DNA from: Megachile rotundata
Lineage: Eukaryota; Arthropoda; Insecta; Hymenoptera; Megachilidae
Assembly (NCBI RefSeq): GCF_050947335.1
Contig: NW_027473328.1
Span: 1,054,001 to 1,118,000, forward strand
DNA length: 64,000 bases
Reading direction: 5' to 3'
The position numbers were made by a program, and so were the translations under genes. A model generated the notes under the pieces. It had not been told where the DNA came from and did not search any database. It saw nothing but the letters and a program-made list of their open reading frames with translations. Positions 1 through 13,321 of the stretch are shown one piece after another. Positions within the stretch are counted from its first letter, which is position 1. The number at the start of each line of letters is the position of its first letter.

Positions 1-870
1 CAATCATGCAAACACAATCATACAATCACAATCATACAATCACAATCATACCATCCCAATCATACAATCACAATCACACAATCGCAATCATACAATCACA
101 ATCATACAAAAACAATGATACAATCACAATCATACAATCACAATCATACAATCACAATCATACAATCACAATCATACAATCACAATCATACAATCACAAT
201 CATACGATCACAATCATACGAAGACAATCATACAATTACTACTATACAATCACAATCATACAAAAACAATCATACAATCATAGTCATACAATCACAATCA
301 TACAATCACAATAATACAATCACAATCATACAATCTCAATCATACTATCACAATCATACAATCACAATCATACAATCACAATCACACAATCGCAATCATA
401 CAATCACAATCATACAAAAACAATGATACAATCACAATCATACAATCACAATCATACAAACATAATCATACAATCACAATCATACTATCGCAATCATACA
501 ATCACAATCGTACAATCACAATCATACAATCACAATCATTCAGTCACAATCATGCAATCACAATCATACAATCACAATCATACAATCACAATCATACAAT
601 CACAATCATGCAATCACAATCATACAATCACAATCATACAATCACAATCATACAATCACAATCATACAATCACAATAATACAATCACAATCATACAATCA
701 CAATCATACAATCACAATCATACATTCACAATCATACAATCACAATCATACAATCACAATCATACAATCACAATAATACAATCACAATCATACAATCTCA
801 ATCATACAATCACAATCATACAATCACAATCATACAATCACAATCATACAATCACAATCATACAATCACA
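1..870. repeat. 0.87-kb module, copy 1 (cut by window edge)
   Basis: This ordered run of variants includes ACCATCCCAATCAT near 50, ACAAAAACAATGAT near 110 and 415, ACGAAGACAATCAT near 218, ACAATTACTACTAT near 232 and an ACAATCATAGTCAT-type unit near 275. It recurs at offsets of 1,372, 3,682 and 10,990 bp, all multiples of 14. Similarity to the copy at 3,683 ends near 870. The true left end lies outside the window. Confidence 0.85.
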
Positions 871-1372
871 ATCATGCAATCACAATCATACAATCACAAT
901 CATACGATCACAATCATACGAGGACAATCATACAATTACTACTATACAATCACAATCATACAAAAACAATCATACAAACACAATCATACGATTACAATCA
1001 TACAATTGCTACTATACAATCACAATCATACAAAAACAATCATACAAACACAATCACACATTCACAATCATACAATCACAGTCATACATTCACAATCATA
1101 CAATCACAATCATACAATCACAATCATACAATCACAATCATACAATCACAATCATACAATCACAATCATACAATCACAATCATACAATCACAATCATACA
1201 ATCACAATCGTACAATCACAATCGTACAATCACAATCATACAATCACAATCATACAATCACAATCGTACAATCACAATCATACAATCACAATCATTCAAT
1301 CACAATCATGCAATCACAATCATACAATCACAATCATACAATCACAATCATACAATCACAATCATGCAATCA
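871..1372. repeat. L-module region between module copies
   Basis: This stretch holds an L module (ACGAGGACAATCAT in place of the usual ACGAAGACAATCAT, then two ACAATT-GCTACTAT/ACTACTAT stretches). It is followed by canonical monomers with ACAATCACAATCGT variants near 1,200-1,270. No gene-like sequence is present. Confidence 0.8.
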
Positions 1373-2200
1373 CAATCATACAATCACAATCATACAATCA
1401 CAATCATACCATCCCAATCATACAATCACAATCACACAATCGCAATCATACAATCACAATCATACAAAAACAATGATACAATCACAATCATACAATCACA
1501 ATCATACAATCACAATCATACAATCACAATCATACAATCACAATCATACAATCACAATCATACAATCACAATCATACGATCACAATCATACGAAGACAAT
1601 CATACAATTACTACTATACAATCACAATCATACAAAAACAATCATACAATCATAGTCATACAATCACAATCATACAATCACAATAATACAATCACAATCA
1701 TACAATCTCAATCATACTATCACAATCATACAATCACAATCATACAATCACAATCACACAATCGCAATCATACAATCACAATCATACAAAAACAATGATA
1801 CAATCACAATCGTACAATCACAATCATACAAACATAATCATACAATCACAATCATACTATCGCAATCATACAATCACAATCGTACAATCACAATCATACA
1901 ATCACAATCATTCAGTCACAATCATGCAATCACAATCATACAATCACAATCATACAATCACAATCATACAATCACAATCATGCAATCACAATCATACAAT
2001 CACAATCATACAATCACAATCATACAATCACAATCATACAATCACAATAATACAATCACAATCATACAATCACAATCATACAATCACAATCATACATTCA
2101 CAATCATACAATCACAATCATACAATCACAATCATACAATCACAATAATACAATCACAATCATACAAACTCAATCATACAATCACAATCATACAATCACA
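1373..2200. repeat. 0.87-kb module, copy 2
   Basis: The variant order matches positions 1-828 at a constant offset of 1,372 bp (98 monomers). Copy-specific changes include ACAATCACAATCGT near 1,800 and ACAAACTCAATCAT near 2,164, where the other copies have ACAATCTCAATCAT. Confidence 0.85.
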
Positions 2201-3600
2201 ATCATACAATCACAATCATACAATCACAATCATACAATCACAATCATACAATCACAATCATACAATCACAATCATACAATCACAATCATACTATCGCAAT
2301 CATACAATCACAATCGTGCAATCACAATCATACAATCACAATCATTCAATCACAATCATGCAATCACAATCATACAATCACAATCATACAATCACAATCA
2401 TACAATCACAATCATACAATCACAATCATACAATCACAATCATACAATCACAATCATACAATCACAATCATACAATCACAATAATACAATCACAATGATA
2501 CAATCTCAATCATACAATCACAATCATACAATCACAATCATACAATCACAATCATACAATCACAATCATACAATCACAATCATACAATCACAATCATACA
2601 ATCACAATCGTACAATCACAATCATACAATCACAATCATACAATCACAATCATACTATCGCAATCCTACAATCACAATCGTACAATCACAATCGTACAAT
2701 CACAATCATACAATCACAATCATTCAATCACAATCATGCAATCACAATCATACAATCACAATCATAGAATCACAATCATACAAAAACAATCATGCAATCA
2801 CAATCATGTAATCACAATCGTACAATCGCAATCGAACAGTCAGAACCATATGATCACAATCATACAATCACAATCATACAATCACAATCATACAATCACA
2901 AACATGCAATCACAATCATACAATCACAATCATACAATCACAATCATACCATCCCAATCATACAATCACAATCATACAATCACAATCATACAATCACAAT
3001 CACACAATCGCAATCATACAAACACAATCATACAAAAACAATGATACAATCACAATCATACAATCACATTCATACAGTCACAATCATACAATCAGAATCA
3101 TACAATCACAATCATACCATCCCAATCATACAATCACAATCATACAATCACAATCATACAATCACAATCACACAATCGCAATCATTCAATCACAATCATA
3201 CAAAAACAATGATACAAACACAATCATGCAATCACAATCATACAATCACAATCATACGATCACAATCATACGAAGACAATCATACAATTACTACTATACA
3301 ATCACAATCATACAAAAACAATCATACAAACACAATCATACGATTACAATCATACAATTACTACTATACAATCACAATCATACAAAAACAATCATACAAA
3401 CACAATCACACATTCACAATCATACAATCACAGTCATACAATCACAATCATACAATCACAATCATACAATCACAATCATACAATCACAATCGTACAATCA
3501 CAATCGTACAATCACAATCGTACAATCACAATCGTACAATCACAATCGTACAATCACAATCATACAATCACAATCGTACAATCACAATCGTACAATCACA
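2201..3600. repeat. Canonical-rich stretch with a partial marker block and L module
   Basis: 2,201-2,765 is largely canonical, with ACTATCGCAATCAT and ACAATCACAATCGT variants. From 2,766 to about 3,430 it follows 4,866-5,530 at an offset of 2,100 bp (150 monomers), including a type-a marker block and an L module. The region 3,480-3,600 is unusually rich in the A13-to-G variant ACAATCACAATCGT, several in succession. Confidence 0.8.
2766..2863. repeat. Marker block, type a, 3' part only
   Basis: Seven monomers from AGAATCACAATCAT to ATGATCACAATCAT, with the type-a change A-to-G in TCGAACAGTCAGAACC. The 5' eight monomers of the full block are absent and are replaced by canonical units. Confidence 0.85.
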
Positions 3601-4753
3601 ATCATACAATCACAATCATTCAATCACAATCATGCAATCACAATCATGCAATCACAATCATACAATCACAATCATACAATCACAATCATGCAAACACAAT
3701 CATACAATCACAATCATACAATCACAATCATACCATCCCAATCATACAATCACAATCACACAATCGCAATCATACAATCACAATCATACAAAAACAATGA
3801 TACAATCACAATCATACAATCACAATCATACAATCACAATCATACAATCACAATCATACAATCACAATCATACAATCACAATCATACGATCACAATCATA
3901 CGAAGACAATCATACAATTACTACTATACAATCACAATCATACAAAAACAATCATACAATCATAGTCATACAATCACAATCATACAATCACAATAATACA
4001 ATCACAATCATACAATCTCAATCATACTATCACAATCATACAATCACAATCATACAATCACAATCACACAATCGCAATCATACAATCACAATCATACAAA
4101 AACAATGATACAATCACAATCATACAATCACAATCATACAAACATAATCATACAATCACAATCATACTATCGCAATCATACAATCACAATCGTACAATCA
4201 CAATCATACAATCACAATCATTCAGTCACAATCATGCAATCACAATCATACAATCACAATCATACAATCACAATCATACAATCACAATCATGCAATCACA
4301 ATCATACAATCACAATCATACAATCACAATCATACAATCACAATCATACAATCACAATAATACAATCACAATCATACAATCACAATCATACAATCACAAT
4401 CATACATTCACAATCATACAATCACAATCATACAATCACAATCATACAATCACAATAATACAATCACAATCATACAATCTCAATCATACAATCACAATCA
4501 TACAATCACAATCATACAATCACAATCATACAATCACAATCATACAATCACAATCATACAATCACAATCATACAATCACAATCATACTATCGCAATCATA
4601 CTATCGCAATCATACAATCACAATCGTACAATCACAATCATACAATCACAATCATTCAATCACAATCATGCAATCACAATCATACAATCACAATCATACA
4701 ATCACAATCATACAAAAACAATCATACAATCACAATCATACAATCACAGTCAT

Positions 4754-4963
4754 ACAATCATAATCATATAATCACACTCATAAAATTGCAATCATACAAT
4801 CGCAATCATACAATCACAATCATACCATCACAATCATATAGGCACAGTCATAAAATCACAATCATAGAATCACAATCATACAAAAACAATCATGCAATCA
4901 CAATCATGTAATCACAATCGTACAATCGCAATCGAACAGTCAGAACCATATGATCACAATCAT
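4754..4963. repeat. Marker block (MB), type a, full 210 bp
   Basis: Fifteen consecutive monomers, nearly all non-canonical, make this the most divergent recurring element of the array. In order they include ACAATCATAATCAT, ATAATCACACTCAT, AAAATTGCAATCAT, ACCATCACAATCAT, a GGCAC unit, AAAATCACAATCAT, AGAATCACAATCAT, ACAAAAACAATCAT, GCAATCACAATCAT, GTAATCACAATCGT, ACAATCGCAATCGA, an ACCAT-ending unit and ATGATCACAATCAT. Five types are defined by the 3' end: a, AACAGTCAGAACCATATGATC; b, CAGAACCATACGATC; c, CAGAACCATATGATAAC; d, CAGATCCATATGATAAC; e, AACAATCAGAACC then ATATGATC. This copy has ATAGGCACAGTCAT, shared only with the copy at 12,062. Confidence 0.9.
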
Positions 4964-5369
4964 ACAATCACAATCATACAATCGCAATCATACAATCACA
5001 AACATGCAATCACAATCATACAATCACAATCATACAATCACAATCATACCATCCCAATCATACAATCACAATCATACAATCACAATCATACAATCACAAT
5101 CACACAATCGCAATCATACAAACACAATCATACAAAAACAATGATACAATCACAATCATACAATCACATTCATACAATCGCAATCATACAATCAGAATCA
5201 TACAATCACAATCATTCCATCCCAATCATACAATCACAATCATACAATCACAATCATACAATCACAATCACACAATCGCAATCATACAATCACAATCATA
5301 CAAAAACAATGATACAAACACAATCATGCAATCACAATCATACAATCACAATCATACGATCACAATCAT

Positions 5370-5509
5370 ACGAAGACAATCATACAATTACTACTATACA
5401 ATCACAATCATACAAAAACAATCATACAAACACAATCATACGATTACAATCATACAATTACTACTATACAATCACAATCATACAAAAACAATCATACAAA
5501 CACAATCAC
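5370..5509. repeat. L module: 70-bp subrepeat dimer (representative)
   Basis: Two five-monomer units lie in tandem. The first is ACGAAGACAATCAT, ACAATTACTACTAT, canonical, ACAAAAACAATCAT, ACAAACACAATCAT. The second begins ACGATTACAATCAT and ends ACAAACACAATCAC, followed by ACATTCACAATCAT and ACAATCACAGTCAT. Its 3' signature recurs about 22 times, for example near 1,050, 3,400, 12,813, 22,300, 24,585, 26,865, 37,870, 41,150, 43,745, 48,705, 52,010, 56,880 and 57,990. In c/d-type bodies (near 18,070, 20,045, 31,200, 33,660, 36,130) only one 70-bp unit is present. Confidence 0.85.
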
Positions 5510-5803
5510 ACATTCACAATCATACAATCACAGTCATACATTCACAATCATACAATCACAATCATACAATCACAATCATAAAATCACAATCATACAATCA
5601 CAATCGTACAATCACAATCATACAATCACAATCATACAATCACAATCATACTATCGCAATCATACAATCACAATCGTACAATCACAATCATACAATCACA
5701 ATCATTCAATCACAATCATGCAATCACAATCATACAATCACAATCATACAATCACAATCATACAAAAACAATCATACAATCACAATCATACAATCACAGT
5801 CAT

Positions 5804-6013
5804 ACATTCATAATCATATAATCACACTCATAAAATTGCAATCATACAATCGCAATCATACAATCACAATGATACCATCACAATCATACAGGCACAATCA
5901 TAAAATCACAATCATAGAATCACAATCATACAAAAACAATCATGCAATCACAATCATGTAATCACAATCGTACAATCGCAATCGAACAATCAGAACCATA
6001 CGATCACAATCAT
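5804..6013. repeat. Marker block, type b, full
   Basis: Starts with ACATTCATAATCAT and carries ACAATCACAATGAT before ACCATCACAATCAT. Both are shared by all five type-b copies. Its marker lies 1,050 bp after the type-a one; the same a-b pair recurs at 12,062/13,112. Confidence 0.9.
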
Positions 6014-6599
6014 ACAATCACAATCATACAATCACAATCATACAATCACAATCATGCAATCACAATCATACAATCACAATCATACAATCACAACCATACC
6101 ATCCCAATCATACAATCACAATCACACAATCGCAATCATACAATCACAATCATACAAAAACAATGATACAAGCACAATCATACAATCACAATCATACAAT
6201 CACAATCATACAATCACAATAATACAATCACAATCATACAATCACAATCATACATTCACAATCATACAATCACAATCATACAATCACAATCATACAATCA
6301 CAATAATACAATCACAATCATACAATCTCAATCATACAATCACCATCATACAATCACAATCATACAATCACAATCATACAATCACAATCATACAATCACA
6401 ATCATACAATCACAATCATACTATCGCAATCATACAATCACAATCGTACAATCACAATCATACAATCACAATCATTCAATCACAATTATGCAATCACAAT
6501 CATACAATCACAATCATACAATCACAATCATACAATCACAATCATACAATCACAATCATACAATCACAATCATACAATCACAATCATACAATCACAATC

Positions 6600-6655
6600 A
6601 TACACAAACAATGATACAATCGCAATCATACAATTCAAATCATACAATTCAAATC
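6600..6655. repeat. X module (representative)
   Basis: The run ACACAAACAATGAT, ACAATCGCAATCAT, ACAATTCAAATCAT, ACAATTCAAATCAT recurs about 29 times, including near 7,750, 8,072, 8,743, 9,696, 13,910, 16,990, 18,517, 23,415, 25,697, 27,979, 30,064, 31,648, 34,293, 39,043 and 62,420. Odd copies: one near 35,430 lacks the ACAATCGCAATCAT unit, those near 54,003 and 58,862 have a single ACAATTCAAATCAT, and those near 62,165 and 63,467 carry ACAATAGCAATCAT. Confidence 0.85.
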
Positions 6656-9600
6656 ATACAATCACAATCATACAATCACAATCATACAATCACAATCATA
6701 CGATCACAATCATACGAAGACAATCATACAATTACTACTATACAATCACAATCATACGAAAACAATCATACAATCACAATCATACGATGACAATCGTACA
6801 ATTACTACTATACAATCACAATCATACAAAAACAATCATACAATCACAATCATACAATCACAATCATACAATTACTACTATACAATCACAATCATACGAA
6901 AACAATCATACAATCACAATCATACGATGACAATCATACAATTACTACTATACAATCACAATCATACAAAAACAATCATACAATCACAATCATACAATCA
7001 CAATCATACAATCACAATCATACAATCACAATCATACAATCACAATCGTACAATCACAATCATACAATCACAATCATACAATCACAATCATACTATCGCA
7101 ATCATACAATCACAATCGTACAATCACAATCATTCAATCACAATCATGCAATCACAATCATACAATCACAATCATACAATCACAATCATACAAAAACAAT
7201 CATGCGATCACAATCATACAATTACAATCATACAATTACAATCATACAATCACAATCATACCATCCCAATCATACAATCACAACCACACAATCGCAATCA
7301 TACAATCACAATCATACAAAAACAATGATACAAGCACAATCATACAATCACAATCATACAATCACAATAATACAATCACAATCATACAATCACAATCATA
7401 CAATCACAATCATACAATCACAATCATACAATCACAATCATACAATCACAATCATACAATCACAATCATACAATCACAATCATACAATCACAATCATACA
7501 ATCACAATCATACAATCACAATCATACAATCACAATCATACAATCACAATCATACAATCACAAACATACTATCGCAATCGTACAATCACAATCGTACAAT
7601 CACAATCATACAATCACAATCATTCAATCACAATCATGCAATCACAATCATACAATCACAATCATACAATCACAATCATACAATCACAATCATACAATCA
7701 CAATCATACAATCACAATCATACAATCACAATCATACAATCACAATCATACACAAACAATGATACAATCGCAATCATACAATTCAAATCATACAATTCAA
7801 ATCATACAATCACAATCATACAACCACAATCATACAATCACAATCATACATTCACAATCATACAATCACAATCATACAATCACAATCATACAATCACAAT
7901 CATACAATCACAATAATACAATCACAATCATACAATCTCAATCATACAATCACAATCATACAATCACAATCATACAATCACAATCATGCAATCACAATCA
8001 TACAATCACAATCGTACAATCACAATCATACAATCACAATCATACAATCACAATCATACAATCACAATCATACACAAACAATGATACAATCGCAATCATA
8101 CAATTCAAATCATACAATTCAAATCATACAATCACAATCATACAATCACAATCATACAATCACAATCATACGATCACAATCATACGAAGACAATCATACA
8201 ATTTCTACTATATAATCACAATCATACGAAAACAATCATACAATCACAATCATACAATCACAATCATACAATCACAATCATACAATCACAATCATACAAT
8301 CACAATCGTACAATCACAATCATACAATCACAATCATACAATCACAATCATACTATCGCAATCATACAATCACAATCGTGCAATCACAATCATACAATCA
8401 CAATCATACAATCACAATCATACATTCACAATCATACAATCACAATCATACAATCACAATCATACAATCACAATAATACAATCACAATCATACAATCTCA
8501 ATCATACAATCACCATCATACAATCACAATCATACAATCACAATCATACAATCACAATCATACAATCACAATCATACAATCACAATCATACTATCGCAAT
8601 CATACAATCACAATCGTACAATCACAATCATACAATCACAATCATTCAATCACAATTATGCAATCACAATCATACAATCACAATCATACAATCACAATCA
8701 TACAATCACAATCATACAATCACAATCATACAATCACAATCATACACAAACAATGATACAATCGCAATCATACAATTCAAATCATACAATTCAAATCATA
8801 CAATCACAATCATACAATCACAATCATACAATCACAATCATACGATCACAATCATACGAAGACAATCATACAATTACTACTATACAATCACAATCATACG
8901 AAAACAATCATACAATCACAATCATACGATGACAATCGTACAATTACTACTATACAATCACAATCATACAAAAACAATCATACAATCACAATCATACAAT
9001 CACAATCATACAATTACTACTATACAATCACAATCATACGAAAACAATCATACAATCACAATCATACGATGACAATCATACAATTACTACTATACAATCA
9101 CAATCATACAAAAACAATCATACAATCACAATCATACAATCACAATCATACAATCACAATCATACAATCACAATCATACAATCACAATCGTACAATCACA
9201 ATCATACAATCACAATCATACAATCACAATCATACTATCGCAATCATACAATCACAATCGTACAATCACAATCATACAATCACAATCATTCAATCACAAT
9301 CATGCAATCACAATCATACAATCACAATCATACAATCACAATCATACAATCACAATCATACAATCACAATCATACAATCACAATCATACAATCACAATCA
9401 TACAATCACAATCATACAATCACAATCATACAATCACAATCATACAATCACAATCATACAATCACAATCATACAATCACAAACATACTATCGCAATCGTA
9501 CAATCACAATCGTACAATCACAATCATACAATCACAATCATTCAATCACAATCATGCAATCACAATCATACAATCACAATCATACAATCACAATCATACA

Positions 9601-10157
9601 ATCACAATCATACAATCACAATCATACAATCACAATCATACAATCACAATCATACAATCACAATCATACAATCACAATCATACAATCACAATCATACACA
9701 AACAATGATACAATCGCAATCATACAATTCAAATCATACAATTCAAATCATACAATCACAATCATACAACCACAATCATACAATCACAATCATACATTCA
9801 CAATCATACAATCACAATCATACAATCACAATCATACAATCACAATCATACAATCACAATAATACAATCACAATCATACAATCTCAATCATACAATCACA
9901 ATCATACAATCACAATCATACAATCACAATCATACAATCACAATCGTACAATCACAATCGTACAATCACAATCGTACAATCACAATCATACAATCACAAT
10001 CATACTATCGCAATCATACAATCACAATCGTACAATCACAATCATACAATCACAATCATTCAATCACAATCATACAATCACAATCATACAATCACAATCA
10101 TACAATCACAATCATACAAAAACAATCATACAATCACAATCATACAATCAGAGTCAT

Positions 10158-10367
10158 ACAATCATAATCATATAATCACACTCATAAGATTGCAATCATA
10201 CAATCGCAATCATACAATCACAATCATACCATCACAATCATACAGGCACAATCATAAAATCACAATCATAGAATCACAATCATACAAAAACAATCATGCA
10301 ATCACAATCATGTAATCACAATCGTACAATCGCAATCGAACAATCAGAACCATATGATAACAATCAT
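10158..10367. repeat. Marker block, type c, full
   Basis: Has AAGATTGCAATCAT in place of AAAATTGCAATCAT, a change seen only in the three type-c copies. It is preceded by an AGAGTCAT-ending unit, which recurs before 17,452. Confidence 0.9.
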
Positions 10368-10440
10368 ACAATCACAATCATACAATCACAATCATACAAT
10401 CACAAACATGCAATCACAATCATACAATCACAATCATACA

Positions 10441-10904
10441 ATCACAATCATTCAATCACAATCATGCAATCACAATCATACAATCACAATCATACAATCA
10501 CAATCATACAATCACAATCATACAATCACAATCATACAATCACAATCATACAATCACAATCATACAATCACAATCATACAATCACAATCATACAATCACA
10601 ATCATACAATCACAATCATACAATCACAATCATACAATCACAAACATACTATCGCAATCGTACAATCACAATCGTACAATCACAATCATACAATCACAAT
10701 CATACTATCGCAATCATACAATCACAATCGTACAATCACAATCATACAATCACAATCATTCAATCACAATCATACAATCTCAATCATACAATCACAATCA
10801 TACAATCACAATCATACAATCACAATCGTACAATCACAATCGTACAATCACAATCGTACAATCACAATCGTACAATCACAATCGTACAATCACAATCGTA
10901 CAAT
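10441..10904. repeat. Linker between the two 6.8-kb blocks
   Basis: This is mostly canonical monomers with ACTATCGCAATCGT-type and ACAATCACAATCGT units. After about 10,441 the sequence leaves the path followed after copy 2, where ACCATCCCAATCAT appears near 17,743. It rejoins copy-1-like sequence near 10,905. Confidence 0.75.
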
Positions 10905-12061
10905 CACAATCATACAATCACAATCATTCAATCACAATCATGCAATCACAATCATGCAATCACAATCATACAATCACAATCATACAATCACAATCATGCA
11001 AACACAATCATACAATCACAATCATACAATCACAATCATACCATCCCAATCATACAATCACAATCACACAATCGCAATCATACAATCACAATCATACAAA
11101 AACAATGATACAATCACAATCATACAATCACAATCATACAATCACAATCATACAATCACAATCATACAATCACAATCATACAATCACAATCATACGATCA
11201 CAATCATACGAAGACAATCATACAATTACTACTATACAATCACAATCATACAAAAACAATCATACAATCATAGTCATACAATCACAATCATACAATCACA
11301 ATAATACAATCACAATCATACAATCTCAATCATACTATCACAATCATACAATCACAATCATACAATCACAATCACACAATCGCAATCATACAATCACAAT
11401 CATACAAAAACAATGATACAATCACAATCATACAATCACAATCATACAAACATAATCATACAATCACAATCATACTATCGCAATCATACAATCACAATCG
11501 TACAATCACAATCATACAATCACAATCATTCAGTCACAATCATGCAATCACAATCATACAATCACAATCATACAATCACAATCATACAATCACAATCATG
11601 CAATCACAATCATACAATCACAATCATACAATCACAATCATACAATCACAATCATACAATCACAATAATACAATCACAATCATACAATCACAATCATACA
11701 ATCACAATCATACATTCACAATCATACAATCACAATCATACAATCACAATCATACAATCACAATAATACAATCACAATCATACAATCTCAATCATACAAT
11801 CACAATCATACAATCACAATCATACAATCACAATCATACAATCACAATCATACAATCACAATCATACAATCACAATCATACAATCACAATCATACTATCG
11901 CAATCATACTATCGCAATCATACAATCACAATCGTACAATCACAATCATACAATCACAATCATTCAATCACAATCATGCAATCACAATCATACAATCACA
12001 ATCATACAATCACAATCATACAAAAACAATCATACAATCACAATCATACAATCACAGTCAT

Positions 12062-12271
12062 ACAATCATAATCATATAATCACACTCATAAAATTGCAAT
12101 CATACAATCGCAATCATACAATCACAATCATACCATCACAATCATATAGGCACAGTCATAAAATCACAATCATAGAATCACAATCATACAAAAACAATCA
12201 TGCAATCACAATCATGTAATCACAATCGTACAATCGCAATCGAACAGTCAGAACCATATGATCACAATCAT
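12062..12271. repeat. Marker block, type a, full
   Basis: Copy of 4,754-4,963 at +7,308 bp, including the private ATAGGCACAGTCAT unit. Confidence 0.9.
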
Positions 12272-13111
12272 ACAATCACAATCATACAATCGCAATCATA
12301 CAATCACAAACATGCAATCACAATCATACAATCACAATCATACAATCACAATCATACCATCCCAATCATACAATCACAATCATACAATCACAATCATACA
12401 ATCACAATCACACAATCGCAATCATACAAACACAATCATACAAAAACAATGATACAATCACAATCATACAATCACATTCATACAATCGCAATCATACAAT
12501 CAGAATCATACAATCACAATCATTCCATCCCAATCATACAATCACAATCATACAATCACAATCATACAATCACAATCACACAATCGCAATCATACAATCA
12601 CAATCATACAAAAACAATGATACAAACACAATCATGCAATCACAATCATACAATCACAATCATACGATCACAATCATACGAAGACAATCATACAATTACT
12701 ACTATACAATCACAATCATACAAAAACAATCATACAAACACAATCATACGATTACAATCATACAATTACTACTATACAATCACAATCATACAAAAACAAT
12801 CATACAAACACAATCACACATTCACAATCATACAATCACAGTCATACATTCACAATCATACAATCACAATCATACAATCACAATCATAAAATCACAATCA
12901 TACAATCACAATCGTACAATCACAATCATACAATCACAATCATACAATCACAATCATACTATCGCAATCATACAATCACAATCGTACAATCACAATCATA
13001 CAATCACAATCATTCAATCACAATCATGCAATCACAATCATACAATCACAATCATACAATCACAATCATACAAAAACAATCATACAATCACAATCATACA
13101 ATCACAGTCAT

Positions 13112-13321
13112 ACATTCATAATCATATAATCACACTCATAAAATTGCAATCATACAATCGCAATCATACAATCACAATGATACCATCACAATCATACAGG
13201 CACAATCATAAAATCACAATCATAGAATCACAATCATACAAAAACAATCATGCAATCACAATCATGTAATCACAATCGTACAATCGCAATCGAACAATCA
13301 GAACCATACGATCACAATCAT
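13112..13321. repeat. Marker block, type b, full
   Basis: Copy of 5,804-6,013 at +7,308 bp, with ACATTCATAATCAT and ACAATCACAATGAT. Confidence 0.9.

Larger units (their letters stand above)
3600..10440. repeat. ~6.8-kb segmental block, copy 1
   Basis: Every diagnostic variant from about 3.6 to 10.44 kb recurs in the same order at about 10.9-17.73 kb. The offset is 7,308 bp up to about 7.1 kb, then 7,322, then 7,294 from about 9.7 kb. Each change is a whole number of monomers. Contents: the 0.87-kb module (3,683-4,552), type-a, type-b and type-c marker blocks, an L module (5,370-5,509) and several X modules. Outside canonical-run length I saw no clear substitution between copies, which suggests recent duplication. 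Confidence 0.93.

Noticed and set aside
608..1798. Other long + strand frames such as this 396-codon one
   Set aside because: Starts are variant monomers (GCAATC after CAT, or AATGAT) and stops are others (AATAAT, CATAATCAT, CATAGAATC, ATGTAATC). Frame ends therefore track satellite variants, not genes.
4754..4963. CENP-B box or other known centromere motif in the marker block
   Set aside because: No TTCG...CGGG-type core was found. The TCGCAATCGA segment is only superficially similar.
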